From NCBI GenBank assembly GCA_028695945.1, contig JAQVIB010000034.1:1-12589 (forward strand): 12,589 nucleotides of DNA, written 5' to 3'. The DNA comes from Lachnospiraceae bacterium (GTDB taxonomy: Bacteria; Bacillota; Clostridia; Lachnospirales; Anaerotignaceae). The translations under genes and the position numbers were made by a program. The notes beneath the pieces are model-generated. The model was not told the DNA's origin and did not search any database. It saw only the letters and a list, made by a program, of their open reading frames with translations. This document shows, piece after piece, positions 1 to 5,302 of this stretch (positions are counted from its first letter, which is position 1; the number at the start of each line of letters is the position of its first letter).

Positions 1-1975
1 AAAAGTCGCTATGTACATTAATTTTATCAACTTCAGAACGAATGTATGTTATAGCCGCTTTTGCAGATTCTTTCATTACATCGCCCATATTTCCTGTAAC
101 TTCAAACTTTCCAGTTCCCTTCATGGTGTTTACTTCAACCTGCAAGGTTTCACCGCCAGCGGCGGTCCATGCAAGTCCACGAACAACACCCGTCTGTGGT
201 TTATCATTTGCTGCCAAATGTCTTACAAGCACATTACCAAGGTATTCCTCAACATTTTTTGTTGTTATCTTAATGCTTTTTTTCTCGCCACTTACTATTT
301 CTTTTACCGCTTTTCGGCAAAGCTTAGCAATTGTTCTTTCAAGACCTCTTACTCCAGCTTCTCTTGTATAACCTTCTATAATATAAGCAAAAGCTTTTCC
401 ATCTATTTTAAGCTGACTTTTTTTAAGTCCATTTGCTTTAAGCTGTTTAGGATAAAGATGCTTCATAGCAATATTAACCTTTTCATCAAGGGTATAGCTT
501 GAAAGAGTAATAACTTCCATTCTATCTCTTAAAGGCCCTGGAATTTTGCTAATGTCATTTGCAGTACACATAAATAATATTTTTGATAAATCATACGGCA
601 TGTCTAAATAATGGTCACGGAAAGTGTTGTTTTGTTCACTATCCAGAACCTCCAACAGTGCCGCCGACGGGTCACCATTCATAGATATGGAAAGTTTGTC
701 TACCTCGTCTAAAAGTACCAGTGGATTTATTGTCTTTGCCTGTTTAACAGCATTTATAATTCTTCCGCTCATTGCCCCAAGGTATGTTCGTCTATGACCT
801 CTAATTTCAGATTCATCTTTAACACCGCCAAGGCTCATTCTAACATATTGTCTACCCGTTGCCTTTGCAATGGATTTTGCAATTGACGTTTTGCCTACCC
901 CTGGAGGTCCAACAAGACAAATAATAGTTGCACTATTTTCTTTTGTATTCTCCCTTACAGCAAGAAATTCTAATATACGCTCTTTAACCTTTTCCAATCC
1001 ATAGTGGTCAGCTTCAAGTATTTTTTGAGATATGTTTATATCAAATATTTCTTTGGATTTTTCCACCCAAGGAAGTTCCAGTATATGTTCAACATAACTT
1101 CTTATTATGTTTGCTTCTGGTGAAGTAACAGACATTTTAGATAGCCTGTCAGCCTCTTTAACAACAATTTTTTTAGCATAGTCAGGCAATTTCTTTTCTT
1201 CCGCCCTACGCTTATACCCTTGGGTAAGCTCCTGAATACCGTCCTTATCACCAAGCTCCTCTTGTATCACCTTCATTTGTTCCCTAAGATAATACTCTCT
1301 CTGACTTTCCTCTACACGGCTTTTTACTTTTTCCTCAAGTTCTGCTTTAAGCTTAAGTATTTTAACCTCTTGGTCAAGTATTTTTATTACATCACCAAGT
1401 CTTTCAATTGGGTCAAGACACTCAAGCAACATTTGCTTACGTTCAGCACCGATTACCATTCCTGCTGCAATAACATCCGCCAATTGCCCTGGTATTTTTG
1501 CAGAAACCACATTTACCATAGTATCATTTTGTGGCGTTTTTCTGTTTAATTTTAAATATTGGTCAAAACTATCCGCTGCAAGTCTCATAAGTGCCTGCAT
1601 TGGAATGTTGTTGCTATAGTCATTGTCATCCGGTTCCTCTGCCTCAGAAACCTCTCCGTAAACATACCCATCACAATCAATAATATTTTCTAAGCGACCA
1701 CGTGACATTCCCTCTACAATAACATGTGTTATATTTCCAGGCAACTTAAGAACCTGTTTAATTTTTGCAACGGTACCAATTTCATACAAATCCTCAATAT
1801 TAGGGTCAATTACTGTTGCTTCCTTTTGCATAACAAGGAAAACAATATCATCTTTTTTGCCTGCGGCCTCAAGTGCATCCAAAGAATGCTGTCTGCCAAC
1901 AGGAAAACTTATTATCATATTTGGAAAAACTGCAATTTCTCTTAATGGAACAATTGGAAATTTTAATCTGCTCAT
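1..1975 (-). CDS. lon: ATP-dependent protease LonA (Lon), 3'-truncated by the window edge
   Basis: Cytosolic ATP-dependent serine protease that unfolds and degrades damaged and selected regulatory proteins as a ring-shaped hexamer. Reading from ATG at 1975-1973, 658 codons stay open to base 1 with no stop, so the gene continues off the left edge. It begins MSRLKFPIVPLREIAVFPNM, the substrate-binding LonN domain (about residues 1-200), followed by a charged coiled-coil stretch (about 210-260). The AAA+ module follows, with Walker A GPPGVGKT at 356-363, Walker B LVLLDEVDK with D423/E424, and a sensor region CTAND. The protease domain starts near residue 585 (TGVVRGLAWTAAGGETLQVE). Residue numbers match E. 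coli Lon, so the catalytic Ser (679 there) and Lys (722) must lie just outside the window. The ribosome site GAGGTGA (1980-1986) sits 4 bases before the ATG and fixes the start. The gene has its own promoter (2015-2043) and lies downstream of the lonB terminator. Confidence 0.97.
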   Translation of the reverse strand, partial: MSRLKFPIVPLREIAVFPNMIISFPVGRQHSLDALEAAGKKDDIVFLVMQKEATVIDPNIEDLYEIGTVAKIKQVLKLPGNITHVIVEGMSRGRLENIIDCDGYVYGEVSEAEEPDDNDYSNNIPMQALMRLAADSFDQYLKLNRKTPQNDTMVNVVSAKIPGQLADVIAAGMVIGAERKQMLLECLDPIERLGDVIKILDQEVKILKLKAELEEKVKSRVEESQREYYLREQMKVIQEELGDKDGIQELTQGYKRRAEEKKLPDYAKKIVVKEADRLSKMSVTSPEANIIRSYVEHILELPWVEKSKEIFDINISQKILEADHYGLEKVKERILEFLAVRENTKENSATIICLVGPPGVGKTSIAKSIAKATGRQYVRMSLGGVKDESEIRGHRRTYLGAMSGRIINAVKQAKTINPLVLLDEVDKLSISMNGDPSAALLEVLDSEQNNTFRDHYLDMPYDLSKILFMCTANDISKIPGPLRDRMEVITLSSYTLDEKVNIAMKHLYPKQLKANGLKKSQLKIDGKAFAYIIEGYTREAGVRGLERTIAKLCRKAVKEIVSGEKKSIKITTKNVEEYLGNVLVRHLAANDKPQTGVVRGLAWTAAGGETLQVEVNTMKGTGKFEVTGNMGDVMKESAKAAITYIRSEVDKINVHSDF

Positions 1976-1979
1976 TATA

Positions 1980-2043
1980 TCACCTCAAAAAACCTACTGA
2001 TTATTAATCTATGTATTATACACTATTTTGTCAGTTCAAACAA
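1980..2043 (-). promoter_or_regulatory. Sigma-A type promoter and ribosome binding site of lon
   Basis: On the minus strand there is a perfect -10 box TATAAT (2015-2020). It is preceded, after exactly 17 bases, by TTGTTT (2038-2043) as a weak -35 box matching only the TTG of TTGACA. Transcription would start near 2008, giving a leader of about 33 bases that carries GAGGTGA (1980-1986) before the ATG. The site lies in the gap between the lonB terminator and lon, so lon can be expressed independently of lonB. I see no CIRCE inverted repeat and no CtsR-type heptamer repeat around it, so heat-shock control by HrcA or CtsR is not supported by this sequence. Confidence 0.75.
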
Positions 2044-2056
2044 GTACGATGTATTT

Positions 2057-2116
2057 AAAAAGGCTTTGCCCAAACCAGTAGACATTTTAAACTGTCTGGT
2101 ACGCAACAAAGCCTTT
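2057..2116 (-). terminator. Two-tier hairpin terminator after lonB
   Basis: A perfect 10-bp outer stem pairs 2059-2068 with 2107-2116 (minus-strand AAAGGCTTTG / CAAAGCCTTT), starting 18 bases past the lonB stop codon. On the minus strand the distal arm ends in five T's, as expected for a rho-independent terminator. Inside the loop is a second 8-bp stem: 2074-2078 plus 2082-2084 pair with 2093-2100, with a three-base bulge (TAG, 2079-2081). On the plus strand the T run is short and broken, so I read this as acting on lonB transcripts rather than in both directions. Confidence 0.8.
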
Positions 2117-2134
2117 AATTATATTCATTTGTAT

Positions 2135-3778
2135 CTATGCAGTAAGAACAACCTCTGAAGCACCTCCAAAGCAAATGGTCAAAACTTCATCAACAGTGTT
2201 TACGCACAGTATTTCTATATTCATACTACTGAAATTTGTTTGGTAGTTTTCCTTTGGAATAATAATCCGTTTGGCTCCTGCCTCTATAGCACCCTCAATC
2301 TTCATTGGTACACCACCAACAGGAAGCACACGCCCACATATGGATACCTCACCCGTCATAGCAATGTCGGGTGGCATAATTATTTGCTTAACTGCAGAGT
2401 ACAACGCACTGAAAATTGCAACACCTGCTGATGGCCCATCTACGGGAACACCACCTGTAAAATTAATATGCACATCATAATCTCTCATGTCCACATTAAA
2501 TTCTCTGCAAAAAACAGTTATTACATTGGCAACGGATGAACTTGCAGTGCTTTTACGCTTCATAGTGTGCTGTCCGTTTTTTATTTCCTCTTCTTCAACA
2601 ATACCTGTCACCTTAAGCACTCCACAGCCATTTTCAACCTTTTGAGCCCATGCTTCAATTGGCAAAACAGTTCCTCCACTGCCACAAACGCCAAGACCGT
2701 TTACAGCACCAACTTCACCTTCCTTTGCCACTTTCATTTCTATGCGTGGAGTATACCGTCCACTTTGAACAACCCACTCTATGTCCTCTACCCTTATATC
2801 TTTGCGATTTTGCATACAAGCCACCGATGCCGCCGTCTGCACTATATTCACCGCATCCCGTCCGTTTGCAGCAAAGCATGTAACCTTTTGTGCCGCTTCT
2901 TCCTCACAGTCCATTTCAGTATTTTTCGCCGCCTCTTGAACAATTTCCTTTATGTGGAATTTTTTAAGGCCATCAAAATATATCTCCGTACAACGGCTTC
3001 TTAATGCAAGTGGAAGTTCCTCTGGCAGTCTAGTTGTTGCTCCTACTAACCTAAAGTCCGCTGGTAAACCATTTTGGAACACATCATGTATATGCTTTGG
3101 TATATTTTTATTTTCACTGCTGTAGTATGAACTTGACAAAAATACACGTCTGTCCTCAAGCACCTTTAACAGCTTGTTCATCTGAATAGGGTGAAGCTCA
3201 CCTATTTCATCAATAAACAAAACCCCGCCATGAGCCTTAGTAACCGCTCCTTCTTTAGGCTGTGGAACACCTGCTGTCCCATATGCTCCTGCTCCTTGAT
3301 ATATTGGATCATGCACCGAACCCATGAGAGGATCCGCAATGCTTCTCTCATCAAAACGCAGTGTAGTTGCATCCATCTCAATAAATGGTGCATCTTTTGT
3401 AAACGGAGAACCGTATGTTCTTTTTGCCTCTTCTAACATAAGCCTTGCCGCCGCAGTTTTGCCAATACCTGGTGGTCCGTAGATTATTACGTGCTGTGGA
3501 TTTTTACCACAAAAAGCTGCACGTAATGCTTTTATCCCATCTTCCTGCCCAACAATTTGCTCCAGCTTTTGTGGCCTTGTTTTTTCAGATAAAGGCGTAG
3601 TAAGGCTAATTGCACGCATTTTTTTCATTCTTTCAATTTCTTTCGAAGACTCCAGCGAGCCTATAACTTTTGTGCATTTTTGGTTCTTTAACGCACCATA
3701 AAAATATGCTCCAGCAATTAAAGTAAATACTAACTGACTGATAATCATTGCTACCGCTAAAAGTTCCACATCTATCAC
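2135..3778 (-). CDS. lonB: Membrane-anchored ATP-dependent protease LonB
   Basis: Lon-family protease with an N-terminal membrane anchor in place of the LonN domain, closely resembling LonB of Bacillus subtilis along its whole length (547 residues here). Residues about 5-28 form one hydrophobic segment (LLAVAMIISQLVFTLIAGAY), followed by a basic linker. The AAA+ domain carries Walker A GPPGIGKT (101-108), Walker B VLFIDE (186-191) and the arginine-rich ALRSRC (258-263). The C-terminal protease domain has DGPSAG with Ser450 and a Lys at 493 in GGVPMKIEGA. The 43-residue Ser-Lys spacing is the same as in E. coli Lon, so the catalytic dyad is intact. The start shown is GTG at 3778, but the ribosome site AGAAGGG sits only 2 bases away. 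GTG at 3769 or ATG at 3748 are alternatives that would trim the start of the anchor. LonB in B. subtilis is made in the forespore under sigma F (family knowledge). Here it appears to be read through from the DUF pair upstream, with a 47-base gap and no terminator. Confidence 0.96.
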   Translation of the reverse strand: MIDVELLAVAMIISQLVFTLIAGAYFYGALKNQKCTKVIGSLESSKEIERMKKMRAISLTTPLSEKTRPQKLEQIVGQEDGIKALRAAFCGKNPQHVIIYGPPGIGKTAAARLMLEEAKRTYGSPFTKDAPFIEMDATTLRFDERSIADPLMGSVHDPIYQGAGAYGTAGVPQPKEGAVTKAHGGVLFIDEIGELHPIQMNKLLKVLEDRRVFLSSSYYSSENKNIPKHIHDVFQNGLPADFRLVGATTRLPEELPLALRSRCTEIYFDGLKKFHIKEIVQEAAKNTEMDCEEEAAQKVTCFAANGRDAVNIVQTAASVACMQNRKDIRVEDIEWVVQSGRYTPRIEMKVAKEGEVGAVNGLGVCGSGGTVLPIEAWAQKVENGCGVLKVTGIVEEEEIKNGQHTMKRKSTASSSVANVITVFCREFNVDMRDYDVHINFTGGVPVDGPSAGVAIFSALYSAVKQIIMPPDIAMTGEVSICGRVLPVGGVPMKIEGAIEAGAKRIIIPKENYQTNFSSMNIEILCVNTVDEVLTICFGGASEVVLTA

Positions 3779-3825
3779 TTCCCTTCTGCCCTATTATGGT
3801 CATAGAGGAAAATTTTTATGTGTAT

Positions 3826-4668
3826 TTAAACGATAAAAAAATTATTTAACGCATTATTGTCTACACAGTTTTTAAGTTCACAGCAATTGTCGTCTGCCAC
3901 CTTTTCAATATATCTCTGTAACTGTACTTCTTTTATACCCATGTCATCTATAATGTTGAAAACAGCACCTTTTACCATTTGTCTTATTTCATTTTCTTCA
4001 AGTCCATTTAATATACAATATAATTCTTTTAATCCTGTTTCATCTATTTTTATACTTAAAAAATCCTTTTTTAATATGCCTCTACCAATTATATTCTGTA
4101 AAACCAATTGAAAAATATTTACCAACATTTCAACATATATATTCCCCATCCTTCTCAATAACTCATTAATTTCCTCAGTTTTGAATCTTCGGCAAAATCT
4201 ATTTTCCATTCGTAGTTTCTGAACATATTCCAAGTAAAAATCAATTCCCTTTAGGTCACTTATGCCAACAGCTAAAGGATAGTCAATAATTCCACCTATT
4301 ATATGTGCACCAAACTCAATGTCATAATTTCTAAGAAATAATGGTATAGCCATTTCAATTACCTGTTGGTAAGCAAGGTTTTCGTAATTCATTCGTTCTT
4401 TCCTTAGAAAAACAAATAGTTTTCTGCAAATTGCGTGGCGTTGTTTAACTATTTCCTTCCCTTTTAAAAATAGCTCCTCAATTGATAAATTTTCACTTAT
4501 GGCATTTTCCATTCCGTACTCGTTATAATATGCGTCTATGCAAAAGTTAACGGATTCCATAATGCTTTGGGCAGTTTCTACCATAACTGAACTGCTTTCT
4601 CCGCTTGTATATTTAAAAATTCGTTTGTCCAACAATATCATCAATTGGTTAAGGCTGTCCTCATTCAT
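3826..4668 (-). CDS. DUF6179-like protein of unknown function
   Basis: No established function. From recall this matches the DUF6179 family of Clostridia, mainly by the N-terminal stretch YTSGESSSVMVETAQSIMES (20-39) and by EFGAHIIGGIIDYPLAVGIS (118-137); no search was run. The 280-residue protein looks soluble and mostly alpha-helical, with no signal peptide and no convincing membrane segment. Several amphipathic helices lie in 61-115 and 145-200. The C-terminus holds a small cysteine cluster, NCCELKNC (261-268), with other cysteines at 43, 81, 159 and 218. The start is well fixed: ATG overlaps the upstream gene's stop as ATGA (4665-4668), and GGAGGG (4675-4680) stands 6 bases before it. This implies translational coupling and a likely working partnership with the DUF6323-like protein. 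Three 60-base blocks I counted (3901, 4021, 4081) contain 28, 20 and 22 percent G+C, clearly below a block of rpoC (48 percent at 6121). The next gene is lonB. Confidence 0.85.
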   Translation of the reverse strand: MNEDSLNQLMILLDKRIFKYTSGESSSVMVETAQSIMESVNFCIDAYYNEYGMENAISENLSIEELFLKGKEIVKQRHAICRKLFVFLRKERMNYENLAYQQVIEMAIPLFLRNYDIEFGAHIIGGIIDYPLAVGISDLKGIDFYLEYVQKLRMENRFCRRFKTEEINELLRRMGNIYVEMLVNIFQLVLQNIIGRGILKKDFLSIKIDETGLKELYCILNGLEENEIRQMVKGAVFNIIDDMGIKEVQLQRYIEKVADDNCCELKNCVDNNALNNFFIV

Positions 4669-5102
4669 TTTCTGCCCTCCCTAACATTTCTTGCAAGCTC
4701 TTCCAAAACAGTTTCTTGTAAATATTCAAGGCTTCCTTGGCACTCTGTATCAAACTTATCCTTCATAACTGCAATAAGTTCATCATCACTTATTTCCTCC
4801 AGCATTTCTCCTTTGAAATAATAGAATACCTCCTGCAAACCAAACAACATTTCCTCATAATTATCTTGGTAAATAAATGGAGAATCACAAAATGCAAAAA
4901 TCAGCTTAGGCATAATCCAACCACTAAGTTCAATTCTGCCTGTTGCCTTAAGCGTCTCCAACCTATGTTCTGCCAATGCTTTTACCTCATCTTCAGTTAG
5001 GCTAAGTCCAAATCCTGATGAAAACTTATTGCACTCCAAAACCTTATTAATTGCAACCAAATTAAACTGTGCCAAAATCTGCGGCATAAACTCATTTCCC
5101 AT
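4665..5102 (-). CDS. DUF6323-like small protein of unknown function
   Basis: No established function. From recall I assign it to the DUF6323 family, which in Clostridia tends to sit next to DUF6179 genes. The assignment rests on the central block SGWIMPKLIFAFCDSPFIYQ (60-79), followed by DNYEEMLFGLQEVFYYFKGE (80-99) and the helix DDELIAVMKDKFDTECQGSL (106-125). The 145-residue product is acidic, predicted largely helical and cytosolic, with no signal peptide or membrane segment. The helix EDEVKALAEHRLETLKATGR (37-56) precedes the conserved core. The start is secure: AGGAGGGG (5108-5115) lies 5 bases before ATG, and a perfect -10 box lies 10 bases further upstream. It is the first gene of its transcription unit and its last four bases overlap the next start (ATGA). 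The tight pairing suggests the two products act together, perhaps as a complex; this is inference. Confidence 0.87.
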   Translation of the reverse strand: MGNEFMPQILAQFNLVAINKVLECNKFSSGFGLSLTEDEVKALAEHRLETLKATGRIELSGWIMPKLIFAFCDSPFIYQDNYEEMLFGLQEVFYYFKGEMLEEISDDELIAVMKDKFDTECQGSLEYLQETVLEELARNVREGRK

Positions 5103-5107
5103 TTTAT

Positions 5108-5154
5108 CCCCTCCTAAGTTTGCCTATTATACTTCCACATTTAGAAAACTACAA
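5108..5154 (-). promoter_or_regulatory. Sigma-A promoter and ribosome binding site of the DUF6323-DUF6179-lonB unit
   Basis: On the minus strand there is a perfect TATAAT (5126-5131). Exactly 17 bases upstream of it lies TTGTAG (5149-5154), a partial -35 box. Transcription should begin near 5119, leaving a very short leader of about 17 bases that holds AGGAGGGG (5108-5115). The short leader leaves no room for a riboswitch or leader-peptide attenuator. Upstream of the -35 box the DNA is very A+T-rich and includes an 11-bp-period direct repeat (5179-5195), which could serve as an UP element or regulator site. Confidence 0.8.
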
Positions 5155-5178
5155 GACTTGATTTTTCTACCAATTTAT

Positions 5179-5195
5179 GGTAATATATAGGTAAT
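5179..5195 (-). repeat. Short direct repeat, one helical turn apart, upstream of the promoter
   Basis: The hexamer ATTACC (minus strand) occurs at 5190-5195 and again at 5179-5184, a period of 11 bases, joined by TATAT. It lies about 25-41 bases upstream of the -35 box of the DUF6323 promoter and just downstream of the rpoC terminators. Repeats on the same helix face at this distance are typical of activator sites, but a chance match in A+T-rich DNA is quite possible. Confidence 0.3.
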
Positions 5196-5204
5196 AAAAA
5201 ACTT

Positions 5205-5251
5205 AAAAAAACCCTGCCTACGAATATTTTTATTCTTTAGCAGGGTTTTTT
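5205..5251 (-). terminator. Second (distal) rho-independent terminator after rpoC
   Basis: A 12-bp stem pairs 5206-5217 with 5240-5251 (plus-strand AAAAAACCCTGC / GCAGGGTTTTTT). On the minus strand its distal arm runs into seven consecutive T's. Within the 22-base loop a further 5-bp helix can form (5222-5226 with 5231-5235, loop TTTT). Because both arms carry A/T tracts, it would also work on plus-strand transcripts. Confidence 0.85.
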
Positions 5252-5263
5252 ATTGTATATAAG

Positions 5264-5295
5264 AAAACGCTGATTACTTAAATAATCAGCGTTTT
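5264..5295 (-). terminator. First (proximal) hairpin terminator after rpoC
   Basis: A perfect 13-bp inverted repeat pairs 5264-5276 with 5283-5295 (plus-strand AAAACGCTGATTA, loop CTTAAA, then its complement), beginning 7 bases after the rpoC stop codon. On the minus strand it ends TTTTCTTAT, a slightly broken T run. It may therefore terminate less completely than the next hairpin, and may also protect the 3' end of the rpoBC message. Confidence 0.8.
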
Positions 5296-5302
5296 CCAAA
5301 AA

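Noticed and set aside
11..502. Plus-strand open frame opposite the end of lon
   Set aside because: The minus strand here encodes a continuous LonA AAA+/protease sequence with recognisable motifs. The plus-strand product has no recognisable features.
1976..2060. CIRCE or CtsR operator at the lon promoter
   Set aside because: I looked for TTAGCACTC-type inverted repeats and GGTCAAA heptamers on both strands and found none.
2567..3004. Plus-strand open frame opposite lonB
   Set aside because: It starts at GTG without a ribosome site and lies wholly inside the conserved lonB frame. It is a shadow frame.
3779..3825. Possible sigma-F promoter upstream of lonB
   Set aside because: GTTTA fits a sigma-F -35 element, but the sequence 16 bases downstream does not match the sigma-F -10 consensus. 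A CATAAT further on lacks a partner -35 box. Not supported.
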